64,000 nt of DNA, taken from positions 7,652,127 through 7,716,126 of the forward strand of contig NW_024756914.1 in assembly GCF_018991925.1 (NCBI RefSeq). Direction: 5' to 3'. Under the pieces are notes generated by a model. The model was not told the origin of the DNA. It ran no database searches and saw only the letters and a program-made list of their open reading frames with translations. Numbering within the stretch: the stretch's first letter is position 1; the number at the start of each line of letters is the position of its first letter. Below, in pieces: positions 10,424-22,906 of the stretch. Both the position numbers and the translations under genes were made by a program. The DNA comes from Homarus americanus (lineage: Eukaryota; Arthropoda; Malacostraca; Decapoda; Nephropidae).

Positions 10424-11069
10424 TGTGGGGGTATCGATATATTAAAGTTGTCTAGCACTCAGGATGGAAGGAAACTCTAATGTGGTTTTCTTGTATAATA
10501 TATAAGTTATATGATAGACAGTCTGGTGCTGGAGATGCCGTGTGGTGGGGAGCTGCTCAGTAGAAGACGTTCGGTGAGTAGCGTGTTGAAGGAGGTAGAT
10601 GTGCAGGAGCTTCGTTAGAGAAGATGTTGCCTGTTATTGGCCTCCTGGTTGAATAATTGTTAACAGCGTGGAGCTTGCTGGAGGAGGTGTTGCTTGTTCA
10701 GGAAGATGGGCAGAATGAGAGTTGGTTGGTGAGGAAGCTCAGAGAAGGACAGCTGGTGGGTCGCCATGCTCGCTGGCGGGAGCGAGGACCGCCAGGCAGG
10801 CGAGGAGGAGCTAAGGCAGCCAGGCAGCGGCGGAGGAGGAGGTGTTGCTTGTTCAAGAAGAATGGTCAGAATGAATCTCAATGGAGAGACAGAGCTTATA
10901 TACCCAGCAGCAGCCGCTATGAGTCATGTTGGGAAAACCCAGAAAGTCGCCGGTGACTGGTTCCGTTGCTATGATACGGTAACATCTGGGGACAGCTCTC
11001 GCTTGGTTGCTCGGGGAGGCGGCACATTGGAATGCGATACGCAGTTGTAGGGGAGACGTCCACTCCACA
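10424..11069 (-). repeat. 5' LTR of the TRIM-like element
   Basis: Plus-strand ends are TGTGGGGG and CTCCACA. A minus-strand TATA box (TATATAAG) lies at 10895-10902, mirrored in the other LTR, and would drive transcription towards lower coordinates. Confidence 0.75.
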
Positions 11070-11565
11070 CTTATATATCCGGCAAAGCTTTAAACTGTAA
11101 TGACTTCTATTTATAAACTTTAATTATAGGGCGGGATATAGCCCGCTAGGACACTGACCTGAGGTGACGGTAGAACGAGGAAGACTGAGGGCATTGCCCC
11201 GCCGCTCCTCATCACATAGGCCTACAGTTTCCAATCTTTAATCTGCACTTTTGTTTCTTATGGTTCTCACCTGAACACTTTTCGGTATATTGTCACTCAT
11301 GCCTTATAAACACATATTTTAATCCTAAATTACACACTAAGGTAAGGTCTTGGTTTGCTAGTTCTTGGGTAAATTCATGGGGTTATAATGTCAACGTGGC
11401 ATCCGAGGCGGGTACATGACGCGCCTTGAAACAAAGGCTGAATGTTCATGGCGGGGGTGTATCAACTTCACTTAAAACTGTAATGAGGGATCCTCCTCTC
11501 ACACATTGCACTATTTGAACACAGACATAAGATTCTCTGATCACTGTACCTGTCGTGGGTATATG
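11070..11565. other. Unassigned sequence right of the LTR element
   Basis: Nothing coding is visible. It contains the second copy of the 29-bp string shared with 9115 and otherwise AT-rich unique-looking DNA. Confidence 0.4.
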
Positions 11566-12065
11566 TCACGTGAGGATACGAGGTGTATTAAGTTCATACC
11601 GACGCATACAAGATATTTCCTTTCAAGTATAGTTTCTGGATCACTTCCAACACCTCACATAGTTCTGATACATTTATCCTTTTTCCAGATCATTGTTCTC
11701 ATGTATTTTCATATGATATCTGTGGAAGTTATGTTCGCTACACGCTCACAGACGTAAATAGTGTGACCTTCAAACCCTGATCCACACTTAGTCTTACAGT
11801 ACACTAGTCCGGCTCAACTGGACTTTAACATTCATCTTATGCATACCCCGAGTTCTCCTTAATGCTATGAATACATACACTTAATATGATATAGCTGTAC
11901 CTGGGTACAATACAACACATGGTCTAGGAACATTGAGTAGGTAAGTTGTCCTTTATCAATGTTTCCCGTTTTCTGAGGTTCTACAAGCGCGGTGCATTTG
12001 AATGTTATATAGCGTAATATGAATTAAAAATGGGGTTTTTAGGAATGACAATGATGTGCGCAGTA

Positions 12066-12165
12066 CATCAGGAGCCAGTGTATGCCCATTACTTGCCAAC
12101 AGTGCGTAACAGAGACGTGACCGATCGCCCAAGCGGCTAATAAGCCGATTAATGGTCAAGATATA
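12066..12165 (+). mobile_element. LINE-A 3' end fragment
   Basis: The sequence from caggagccagtgtatgccc through the stem-loop cggctaataagccg matches the LINE-A 3' untranslated region. Only about 100 bp remain. Confidence 0.7.
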
Positions 12166-12613
12166 AGCCAAAAAATATATTTTTTTTAATATTAAATGTT
12201 GTAAAGCTATACCTACCACCAGCGCTCTTACTGAAGAACTGAAGGGAGAATCTTCCCGCACGTTGGCAAATAATATTATTTTACTGCAAAATATTCAATG
12301 TGTTGTTTTGAGAAATTATTCCTCGATATCTACAACGGCATCATGGCCCTTTTCATGGGTTTTACAGGTACTGTATACCCAACGGCCGCATGACGACTCC
12401 ACAGTCGTGGTAGGCTAAAAATTTAACATAAGTGAACCATCCTCTCAGACTCCAGGAGTACCTACAGTACTGTACCTAGAATATAGAATCCTTGTTCTTA
12501 CCAACAATTGCAATGATTTAATCATTCTAATGGCTGTTAAACGTGAATCATTGTACAGTATTCATATTTGAAGTACAGTTTTGGCTAACTTTTGTTAAAT
12601 TGTATACTGCTAA

Positions 12614-13203
<590 letters not shown>

Positions 13204-13392
13204 CCCCGTCTGGTCCCCGAGATATGTTAGGGACTGTCAGTTGGTTGAAAATGTTCAAAGGAGGGCCACCAAACTGGTGTCTGCACTTCGTCACCTCGGC
13301 TACCCTGAGAGATTGGAGCGTCTGAACTTGCCTAGCTTATACTACAGACGGGCAAGGGAGGACCTAGTTGAGGTGTATAAGCATCTTAGGGG

Positions 13393-13894
13393 GGTCCGAC
13401 TAATTACCCAAATGTACCCAAATGTAGTCGCAATGAAGTCAAATAATGGTCCTACATGAATAAATCGGACTGCCAATCACTTCTCGACTGGTATTTGGTG
13501 TCACGAAGTCACAAAAAATTGGTAAACTTAATTTAATCTGAATTAATAGATCGAGTGCATGTACCTAACCTAACCTAACCTAACACAAATCAGATTAAAT
13601 TAAGTTTACCAATTTTTTTTGACTTCTTGACACCAAATAATAACCGAGAAGTGATTCACAGCATGATTTACACTTGTAGGACCATCATATGCCTTCATTG
13701 TGGCTACATTTGGGTAATTACTCTCTCCCTCGGTATATGCACGCGATCTATTAACTCAGATTAAAGTAAGTTTTCCAATTTTTTGTGACTTTGTGACACC
13801 AAATACTAGTCGAGAAGTGATTGGCAGTCCGATTTATTCATGTAGGACCATTATTTGACTTCATTGTGGCTACATTTGGGTAATTAGTCGGACC
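13393..13894. mobile_element. 502-bp foldback element in LINE-A
   Basis: The ends GGTCCGACTAATTACCC and its exact reverse complement bound the insert, and the inverted arms extend for over 150 bp. A third, diverged copy of the right arm lies internally (about 13585-13725). LINE-A bases tcttaggg before and tctcaggg after suggest an 8-9 bp duplication with one mismatch. No coding capacity. The superfamily (hAT- or Merlin-like by duplication length) is uncertain. Confidence 0.7.
13565..13585. repeat. Short interstitial CCTAA tract
   Basis: Four tandem CCTAA units, the complement of the arthropod telomere repeat TTAGG, lie in the loop between foldback arms. Similar short tracts occur near 15515-15540 and 43057-43073. 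Confidence 0.7.
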
Positions 13895-14240
13895 GTCTCA
13901 GGGCGCACTACTCGGTTGAGTGTCCTTACTTGGAGCTGGCGGACGCTCGCCTCACAAGGGGTCACAGCTCAAGATTGAAGAAGCCGCAAGTCCAGAAAAC
14001 TGTGAGGGCATACTTTTTTGGAGTGAGAGTTGTGAACTCTTGGAACAATCTACCAGAAAGTGTTGTGACGGCACCGAGTGTGAGCTCTTTCAAGACAAGA
14101 CTTGATCAACACTGGAGCAGGTTCAGGTACATTCAGGAGCCGGTGCATGCCCAGTACTTGCCAACAGTGTGTAACAGAGACGTGACCGATCACCCAAGCG
14201 GCTAACGAGCCGATCAGTGATGAAGAGGTTAAAAGTAAAA

Positions 14241-14695
14241 AAATGGGTAGATGTGACCCTCACACTGAAGACTGAGCACGACAGGTTAACTCAAGTCTAT
14301 CTTGTGCTTTATACTCCCTGGTAAATATTAAGGTCAGTGTATAGTATCACATCGGTCTTTATTTTTATATTAAAAATAGGTTTTTTCTATGGTTTTTGAT
14401 GAGTATCCAACGAATTTAATATCCATCTTCTCCGGAATATATACTGTATACAGTATATATATTTTTAGAGCCTAACATTCATAATGGAAAAAGTTGGATT
14501 TTCTTTCTTTTTTTAATAAATAAATAAAATACTAAGCAACCAACAGAACCTAACCTAACCTGACCCCCTTTCTTCATGGTCCCACACGTTACCTTAATCT
14601 GTTAAACTATTGTGACACCGCCCAATATATTGTGCTTCACACAGTGTACACTGGTTATTACACTTTGGACAAAGAACTATACTCTGTAATACACC

Positions 14696-14737
<42 letters not shown>

Positions 14738-15231
14738 TCACTATTTTTCTGGTATAACTCTGCAATTGGCACAAAATAATCCTTCTCACAGTGTCGGCAC
14801 GGCTCTTCAAACTCGAATCTCCGCTCCCGGCCTACCCACTCATTGTTCATTGGCTAAAACAAAAAAATCTTGCCCAATAAAAATACTTCTATCACTTTAG
14901 CCAATAAGAAACTCCCACTTCACCCCCCACACATGTGCTGTAGAAGCTTAAGAAGCGAAGACTGAGGTCTGGAGTGATGCGTGAGGGGGTGTCAGCCACC
15001 GCCAAAAGTAAACAAGTAATGGCGACACTTGTGACTAGGCGAATATAATAATATTGAAAAATTAATATCTCGGTTATCCTTAATTTCCAGTGGAAATATC
15101 ATAGAAGAAAAATGTCTTAGAATTGTCTAAACATTACGAAATACATATTAATAACAGGGAAAGAAAGACTGGTGCAAAATTATACATTCACCAATATTAA
15201 TATTATAGGGTGAATATTTATAAGATGTCAA
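14241..15231. other. Unassigned AT-rich sequence with a (TA)n array
   Basis: A (TA)n array occupies 14701-14734. The part from about 14470 to 15170 resembles 37030-37600 (for example the string tttccagtggaaatatcatagaag), marking a dispersed repeat family of unknown type. No gene is seen. Confidence 0.5.
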
Positions 15232-15510
15232 CACCTACTTATACTGTCTCTACTCGACTTACGATTACCCGGACTTACGCCGGCCATGGTCGTATAAAAT
15301 ATTTTTTCACATTACGTATTTTCGAGTCCCGATGTTAGTGATCTCTTTGTGTACTGAAAAATTTTTTGTTTGTAATTCCCTTTAAAATGGCTGGCAAGCT
15401 TAAAAGTGAGAGTTCTCGTGGTGCCGAGAAGAGAAAGAGACAACCATTGTAGAATTTCTATTTATTATTTTCACCTTTTCGACTTAGGGGGTATTATTGT
15501 ATTAGTGGGC
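15232..15510 (+). mobile_element. Tigger-like MITE with a stub of transposase start
   Basis: The left end has ctcgacttacgattacccgg, a pattern common in Tigger-type ends, and the right end has cttttcgacttaggggg in poor inverted form. Inside, an ATG at about 15387 opens MAGKLKSESSRGAEKRKRQP before a stop, the basic start typical of pogo/Tigger transposases. It is therefore an internally deleted derivative. Block B holds a degraded match at about 22505-22700. Confidence 0.45.
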
Positions 15511-15666
15511 CCAGATTTAGGTTAGGTTGGTTAGGTTAGTTTAGTTTAGGCAAACTATGTTTGGTAAGTTTATAGTAGTTCACACCGGGTCTGCCCATAT
15601 CATTACCAACCCTCTTCGTCACCACTATTTTTGGTCAAGTTATAGTATTACACGTGTTTTTTTGTT

Positions 15667-15668
<2 letters not shown>

Positions 15669-15744
<76 letters not shown>
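15669..15744. repeat. (TA)n array
   Basis: About 38 AT dinucleotides, followed by more AT-rich simple sequence to 15850. Confidence 0.95.
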
Positions 15745-15750
<6 letters not shown>

Positions 15751-15861
15751 CATAAATACATACTTGCAGTCTGACCCTTAACATGCAGCGGGGTTACGTA
15801 TATATATATATACTTATATAATATATATATATACAGTATATATATATAATCAACAACCTCA

Positions 15862-15932
15862 CCAGCAAGGAATCGAACCCTCGACCTACTGGGTGTGACT
15901 AGGGAACGCTTACCGGCTAGGCCACAAGGACA
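15862..15932 (-). other. tRNA-like SINE head, minus strand
   Basis: On the minus strand the B-box GGTTCGATTCC (15869-15879) and the A-box TGGCCTAGCCGG (15913-15924) are spaced as in RNA polymerase III promoters of tRNA-derived SINEs. The cloverleaf is not convincing as a functional tRNA. Confidence 0.6.
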
Positions 15933-16180
15933 CTAAAAGCAGTTCATCTGTTATATTTCCTAAAGCCTGTTCATGTCAGGCTACAGTGTGCCCGTGAACC
16001 TCATTGAGAAGCAGGCGCCATCAGCTGATGGCTACCTGTTTCCTTCTCCAGCTGGATTCGGTAAAATGCTACTGACACCACATAAGAGGCACGGGCAGTT
16101 TCCCAATGAGGTTCACGGCGCCATCAGCTCGATGAACAGGCTTTGTGTGAAATATAACAGAGTCTAGAACTGCTTTTAGT
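15933..16180. repeat. Loop and inner arms of the SINE foldback
   Basis: The two tRNA-like heads are inverted relative to each other, and the inverted similarity continues inward (ctaaaagcagttc, ttatatttc, gcctgttcat, gtgaacctcattg). The structure could form a hairpin of nearly 400 bp. The loop has no supported gene. Confidence 0.6.
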
Positions 16181-16250
16181 GTCCTTGTGGCCTAGCCGGT
16201 AAGCGTTCCCTAGTCACACCCAGTAGGTCGAGGGTTCGATTCCCACAACA
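16181..16250 (+). other. tRNA-like SINE head, plus strand
   Basis: The A-box TGGCCTAGCCGG is at 16188-16199 and the B-box GGTTCGATTCC at 16233-16243. It is the mirror partner of 15862-15932 with almost identical sequence. Confidence 0.6.
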
Positions 16251-16253
16251 AGT

Positions 16254-16690
16254 CATCTTCTGTTCCATCAAGAGCATTCGAAATCCCACATTTCTTAAAA
16301 GATTTCACCACAATTTCTGGTCTGATTGCATCCCAGGCCTCTACAATCCATTCACATAATGTTGCTAGTGATGGAGTTTGGATGTTGCCTCCCTTTGTGT
16401 ATGTCTTATCGCCTTCTATCATCCAGTTGTTCCACTTCACTCTTACCGCATCTTTAAATGGTTTGTTTATGGAAACATCCAGTGGTTGGACAAGACTTGT
16501 TAATCCACCAGGAATCACAGCTGTATCAGTGTTTTCCTTCCTAATCCCAGCAGTAACACTGTCAACAAGATGTGACCGAAACATATCCCACACAAGAAGA
16601 CTTTTTTCTTTGCGCAGTCCCCCTGGTCTAAAGTTCAGACTTTTTTAAGCCATATTTGTATGCCGCCTTCATCCATCCATCCTTTCTCGT
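16254..16690 (-). pseudogene. pogo/Tigger transposase, C-terminal catalytic fragment
   Basis: The minus strand encodes 'WDMFRSHLVDSV', 'VIPGGLTSLVQPLDVSINKP', 'TPSLATLCEWIVEAWDAI' and 'SFKKCGISNALDGTEDDLLW'. These match the second and third aspartate blocks (WDMF, PLDV) and the tail of the DDE domain in pogo-superfamily transposases that cut and paste TA-flanked DNA. Upstream, 'DEGGIQIW' is visible in a shifted frame near 16660-16690. The N-terminal DNA-binding part is missing. A decayed match is at about 23372-23790 in block B. Confidence 0.7.
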
Positions 16691-17053
16691 GCACATGGAT
16701 GATTAAAAAAATGCTGTCTGACTTGCAACACTGTTGGTAGGGTCAGGTGGTTCTAACGGCACCTGCCAGGACCCGGTAATCAAATTTATAACAGTGTCTA
16801 ACCTCAATTACTGTAGTTTATCTGATGTAGGCATATGAAGTAAAAAATACCAGTTAAAGTGAGAAATTGGAAGAGAATAAACAAGAAAGATGTCATTGGC
16901 CTATTTTTAGTAGGGCTGAGGGAGAGAGTACCAGCTGTTTGGTCTTTTTTGGCGGGAGAGTCACGCAAATAACCGTAGTACTGGTATTTGTTTGGTGTCT
17001 TCTGTATTTTTAAAAATGAATACTTGTAAATTAAAAGTACCGTAACATTGTAT
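16691..17053. other. Unassigned AT-rich sequence
   Basis: No coding pattern or known repeat recognised; matched by 23791-24125. Confidence 0.4.
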
Positions 17054-17055
17054 TA

Positions 17056-17800
17056 CAGTGACCCCTCGGTTAACGAACTCAATCCGTTCCAGAACGTCGT
17101 TCGTTAACCGAAAAGTTCGTTAACCGAAACCATTGTTTCAATGGGTTTTTGGGTAATTGGTTCCAGCTCACCGAAAATTTCCTAAATTCAACAAAAATGG
17201 TAGAAAAGTTCACTTTCTTTGAGGTGTGTATGTAGAAGGCTCCTGGATGATGATGATGATGATGATGGGATTTAGAATGGGGGTGGAGGAGAAGGAAGAA
17301 AGAAGGCACCATGGAGCCATTTCACCCATAAAATTTAGCTCTCTTGGTGTAATTCAAGATTATTTTCTTTAAATCAACCATTATATATTGTCAATATGTA
17401 AAATATATTTCAAAATGACCAATAATTTGCTTGAAACACAGAAAAAAAGTAACGTTTGGAAGAGTCTTAAGCAAGATGTTACCTCCAGTGAAAACAGAGA
17501 GACTAACGCCTGTTTGCTGTGTTAGAGGTGCAGCGCATTAAACAAGTCACTTTACCTTCATATTATGTTCAATAATTGTTAAGAATTGAATATTAAACTT
17601 TAAAATTATTTAATAATAAACTTCTTGATATTTACTAAAATAATAAGGAATTTAAGCCCTAGAACCGATTAATGTATTGGCGGACTGATACTAAAACTGG
17701 TTGGCCGGTCGGTGCAAGCGAAAACTATGTTGAGGCTGGTTAAGTGAGAATTAATTAACGAATTTTTTGTTAGATTAACGAATTGAATCCTTATGGAAGG
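17056..17800. mobile_element. MITE-A copy, 3' end missing
   Basis: It begins CAGTGACCCCTCGGTTAACG right after a TA. The sequence tracks the complete MITE-A at 39333-40835, including a (GAT)n run near 17248. The right terminal repeat is absent: near 17800 the sequence switches into MITE-B. No coding capacity. Confidence 0.7.
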
Positions 17801-18556
17801 CAGTTAAATTCTTTTCTCTATAAATAATTGTATTTCATGTAAAATATCGTGTTTATAGAAATCAGCGTAATAGAAATAACAGGCTTATGGAGAAATAGGG
17901 TTGAGTTGTTTTTGATTATAAAATCAAAAAAAAATTTAGTAGGTAGCCTAATACAAGGATAGCACAGTCTAAATAAATGTTACATTCATATCTAATAATG
18001 AAATCATGATAAATATGACTACTTTGCTTGATGGGGGAGAAGGGTGATTTTGAGGTTGATAAAATCGAGCCTCTTCGAGTATATATCCTTTCTTTTTACG
18101 ATCATCACGGGAATTCTATCGCAGAACGCTTCTAGATTGATATTCTTACTATATTCACAGTTAATACAGTGGGGTATGCTATATGAAGCGAAACTCCTAT
18201 TATTTAATTTTTTTTTAATTTATTGTTTTTTATTACAAATATTAATGGTATTCTTTATTCGGGGGTTTAGATGTATTTATACTTTTTGTTTTGCAATTTT
18301 ATATTATATTTTTCAGTGTTAAGTGGTTGTATTTGGGGGCCTGGAGCGGATTAATCCTATTGGAATGGATGCTATACTTGAACAGGTTCTAGAACCAATT
18401 AGATTATTTTAGCACTACTGTACCACAAATTGGAGAAATAGCAAGCAAAATTGGCGTTATAGCAAACAGCGTTAGCGTTATACAAATATGGTTTCTAATT
18501 CATAAATGGCGTTAGAGCAAATTGGCGTTATCAAAACCATGGCAGAACTCACTGTA
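17801..18556. mobile_element. MITE-B copy
   Basis: From ttcatgtaaaatatcg to the end CAGAACTCACTG this matches the complete MITE-B at 25399-26150, and it also ends at a TA. Its other end is fused to MITE-A. The region contains a weak open frame (18044-18322) that I regard as chance in T-rich DNA. Confidence 0.65.
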
Positions 18557-18885
18557 CTTTCGTTTTTTATTGGTTTCGGTTGAAGTACTGTTATATTGAT
18601 ATTCTATTCATACTGTGCTTGATATAATACATTCACGGAAATGTATTTTTTGCTGGAAATGATGTCGTATTACAGTGGAAAGTGGGATAAAATTGTGGCG
18701 AAAACAATGACTTTTGCTTTCTTTAGTTCAAAATATGTTAAATGTCCTTTTTGCGAATGGTTTTCAGTTAAAACTATTGTATTTATAATATTCCTCTAAT
18801 TGACGAATAAATCTTGAATGAAATATACAATATTTTTTTGAAATTTACCGGCGTTCAAGTGTAAAGTTAGTAGATAATAAATGGA
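18557..18885. repeat. Rep-C repeat unit
   Basis: A non-coding repeat with the strings gtattacagtggaaagtggg and gaatggttttcagttaaaact that recurs, in both orientations, at 25080-25398, 26151-26468, 27085-28422, 29251-29360 and 34130-34960. Confidence 0.7.
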
Positions 18886-18900
18886 ATATTACGCTTCTAG

Positions 18901-19000
18901 NNNNNNNNNNNNNNNNNNNNNNNNNNNNNNNNNNNNNNNNNNNNNNNNNNNNNNNNNNNNNNNNNNNNNNNNNNNNNNNNNNNNNNNNNNNNNNNNNNNN
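18901..19000. other. 100-N scaffold gap
   Basis: Exactly 100 N, the conventional placeholder for a gap of unknown size. Flanks read gcttctag before and ctagaagc after, an inverted pair. Confidence 0.99.
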
Positions 19001-20004
19001 CTAGAAGCGCGTATTGTTTCACGTGAGGATACGAGGTGGCTAAGTCTTACCGACGCATACAAGATATTTCAAGTATAGTTTCTGGACTTACTCCAACACC
19101 CCGTTATAGTTCTTATACATTTATCCTTTTTCCAGACTATATGGTTTCATGTATTTCATGACATTCAGGAAGTTATGTTCGCCAGCACGCCCACAGATTT
19201 GGGTTAGGATCTCTAAACCTGATCCAGCACTTTCTAGTCCAGTACACCAGTCCGCCTGTCCGGACTTCAACATTCATCTTATGCATACCTCGAGTTCTCC
19301 TCTAATGCTATGAATACATACACTATGATATAGTTGCAACGGGTACACATAACATATGGCCCAGAAAATATTGAGAAGTGGTCCTTATCAATGTTTCCTG
19401 CTTTTCGAGGTTCTACAAGTGTACGAAATGTTAGAGAAGCGTATGACTAAAATGGGGTTTTAGGAATGACAATATGTACATCAGAGCCAGTGTATGCCCA
19501 TTACTTGCCATAGTAAAATAGAGACGTGACCGATCGCCCAAGGGTTAGTTTATTAATGGTCAAGATATACCAAAAAATATATTTTTTTAATATTAAATGC
19601 TGCAGCTTATACTTTACCACCAGCGCTTCCATTGAAGCGAACCGAAGGGGGCAAGGAGAATCTTTCCGCACGTTGGCAAGTCACGTTATTTACGCAAAAT
19701 ATCTCATAATGTTGCTTTGAGAAATATTCTTCGATGTTATTCATAAGATCATGGCTCTTCGCGGGTTTAGCAGGCACTGGCACCCGTAACGGTATGACGA
19801 CCCACAGCCGTAGAAGTTAAAAATTTGGGTCAGGCGGAACCACATCCTCCGAGACCTGGTGAGTACCTACAGTACTGCACCCAGAATATAGAACTTGCTC
19901 TACCAGCAATTGTACGATTTAATCATTCTAATGGCTGCTAAACCGTGAATCATTGTACAGTATTCATATTCAGTACAGTTTTTAAGAACTTTTAATTAGT
20001 ATTG

Positions 20005-20088
<84 letters not shown>

Positions 20089-21992
20089 GTTAGATGAATT
20101 AACAATTGGTATGGCTATTTAGTTCCAAATAAATAAGCCTGATATATGTAATAACAGGTAGTATTTTGGGGTGGGGAGAGAGTGAGGTGAGGCAACACAT
20201 GAGAGTCTGCCAATGTTTTCTTTCATAACAAGAGAGTTATGTCACTGCGCGGGGCCAAAGTGGCAAGGCTTGCTGCTCCTTTTGCTCCCTGTCCACAGCT
20301 CTTGTTACTCCTCGTCAACGCCTTCCTACAGGCAAATCATCAGAACATTACTAGTGTGCAGTTTCTTAACCGCAAATACATTTGTTTCGTTTATTTATAC
20401 ACATGATGTCTGTAATGTTTCAGTATTACGTTTCTGCTTCTTGTGAAGTAATTTCTAGGTACAGATCGCGTACAATAGTACAATCCCTTGTCAAAATTTC
20501 GCAACATGCCAATGTCAGCAGTTCAGCCTGACGAAGTAAGTAATATTTAGAAATTCTGTTCCAGTCTCGAGATATGTTAGAATTGTCAGCTGAAGGAAAA
20601 ATAAATGCTAAATAGAGGCCACCAAACGAAGTCTGCACTTCGGTCACCTCGGCTACCCCGAGAGATGATGTCTGAACTTGCCGCAGCTTACCACAGACGG
20701 AGAATCCAGCTGAGGAGAGTGTATCTTAGGGGTCCGACTATTCACTAAATGTACCCAGTCAAGTCGTAATGAAATAATATTGTCTTACATAGTCGATTGC
20801 CATCACTTTCGAGTATTTGTAAACATGATATCATTAAAATTGTAACTACACTTAATTGGCCTAATAGATCAGAGTGTACATGTAATGTTCTAACCCAACT
20901 CTAACACAAATCAGATAAATTGCTTACCAATTTTTTTTGACTTTTGACACTAATAAATTGAGAAGTTAGATTCGTAGCATGATTACACTTGTAGTACTCA
21001 TCATATGCCTTTCATTAGCTAAGACGCAAGGCTTCATTTCTCTCTGGGAGATGCTCCATCCATTAACCCAGACAAAAGCTTTTCCTGAATTTTGTGATTT
21101 CAGACAACCAAATACTAGCCTAGAAGTGATTGGCAGTCCGATTTATCATGTAGGGACCATTATTTGGACTTCATAAAGGCATGGGGTAATTAGTTTACTG
21201 CCCAGGCGCATCTACTCAGTTGAGTGTCCTACTTTGGAGTTATGGACGCCCACAAGGGCTCATAGCTCAAGATTGAAGAAGTCAGAAGTCCGAAGAAAAC
21301 TGTGAGGCATACTTTTTTTGGAGTGAGAGTTAGGAACTCTTAAACAATCTACTAGTAGTGTTGTGACGTAATCGCAGTGTGGGGAAAGCTCTTTCAAGAT
21401 AAGACTTGACTGGCCACTGAGCAGGTTTCAGGTACATCTTAGGGACAGAGGCCCAGTACTTTGTTAAACAGTGTGGAACAGAGACGTGACCGATCACCTG
21501 CCGTGCTAACGAGCCATTTGTATAGAGTTAAAAGTAAAAAAATGGGTAAGATGCATCTCACACTGAAAGAAGACTGAGTACGAGCAGGTTAATCCAAGTC
21601 TATCTTGTGCTTATACCCTAGTAAATATTAAGGTCAGTGTAGTATCACATCGTCCTATTTTATATTAAAATAGGTTTTTCCAGGCTTTGATGAGATCCAA
21701 ACGAATTTAATATCCATCTTCCCGAATATAAACCATATATATATTTTTAGACCCCCCCCCCAACATCTACACGGAAAAGTTGATTTTCTTCTTTTAATAA
21801 ATAAACAAAATAATAGCAAACCAACAGAACCCAACCCACCTGACCCCCCTTCATGGTCCCAACGCTACCTTAATCCATTAAACTATCAGACACACCACAT
21901 ATTAGTGCCACACATGTACACTGTTACACTTTGGACAAAGAACTATACTTGTATACACTGTTTTATATATATATATATATATTATAAAAATA

Positions 21993-22034
<42 letters not shown>

Positions 22035-22741
22035 TACTATTTTTCTGTATAACTCTGCAATTGGCACAAAAATAACCTTCTCACAGTGTCGCACGTTTTC
22101 AAACTCCTAATTCCCGGCCTACCCACTCATTAAGTTATTACAAAACAAAAAATCTTGCCCAATAAAAATATCTCTATCACTTTGCCAATAAGAACTTACC
22201 TAAACCCCCCACACATGTGCTGTAGAAGCTTGCCAGCTAAGACCGAGGTCCGATAGCGAGGTGTCAGCCACTCGCCAGTAAAATAAGTAATGGCTACACT
22301 TTGTGACTAGTTAATATATTAACATTAAAAATTAATATCTCACATTCTTAATTTCCAGTGAAATATCATAGAAGTTGCGTTAGAATTGTCATAAACATTA
22401 CGAATACATATTAATAATAGGAAAGAAAGATTGTGCAAAAATTATACATTCACCAATATTAATATTATAGGTAGAAATATTTATAAGATGTCAAATAATC
22501 ATACTTATAATTGCTCTACTCCGACTTACGACATTCCGGACTTACGCCGCCATATCGATAAAATATTTTTCAAGACAAGATGAGTCCCGTATGTTAGCGG
22601 GATCTCTTTGTGTACTGAAAATTTTTTTTATTTAAATTTTAAAATGGCTGGTGTTTAAAGGGAGAGTTCTCGTAGCCGAAGAGAAAGAACTACTGTAGAA
22701 TCTCGACATTCTTCACCATGTTGGTAAGTTTACAATGCTAA

Positions 22742-22807
<66 letters not shown>

Positions 22808-22831
22808 TAAATACAATACCTGTGAAAGTTT

Positions 22832-22906
<75 letters not shown>

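Larger units (their letters stand above)
9199..11069 (-). mobile_element. Non-autonomous LTR retrotransposon (TRIM-like)
   Basis: Two direct repeats of 641 and 646 bp flank a 584-bp interior with no gag or pol. Read on the minus strand, the element has LTRs starting TG and ending CA, a TATA box in each LTR, a TGG-initial primer-binding site after the right-hand LTR and a polypurine tract before the left-hand LTR. The LTRs differ by about six substitutions and two small indels, so insertion was recent. The interior holds only imperfect repeats (around 9990-10060 and 10205-10265). It must depend on another element's proteins. A candidate target duplication ACACT lies at 9194-9198 and 11067-11071 but overlaps the LTR end, so it is uncertain. 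Confidence 0.75.
13204..14240 (+). mobile_element. LINE-A C-terminal fragment split by a foldback element
   Basis: 13204-13392 encodes 'ENVQRRATKLVSALRHLGYP' and 'LPSLYYRRAREDLVEVYKHL'; 13896-14240 continues with 'TRGHSSRLKKPQVQKTV', 'NSWNNLPESVVTAPS' and the 3' stem-loop. The LINE is otherwise collinear with copy 1 across the insertion, which shows the foldback element arrived later. Confidence 0.8.

Noticed and set aside
9432..11050. Arg/Gly-rich and Pro-rich frames duplicated on both strands
   Set aside because: They lie in the two LTRs and the interior of the TRIM-like element; duplication reflects the LTRs, not genes.
13565..13585. Telomere or telomere-junction sequence
   Set aside because: Only four units, within a foldback element far from any chromosome end.
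16181..16250. Functional tRNA gene
   Set aside because: A and B boxes are present but a regular cloverleaf and anticodon stem are not evident, and it is duplicated in inverted form, as in a SINE.
18881..19078. Frame running through the gap
   Set aside because: Half of it is N; meaningless.
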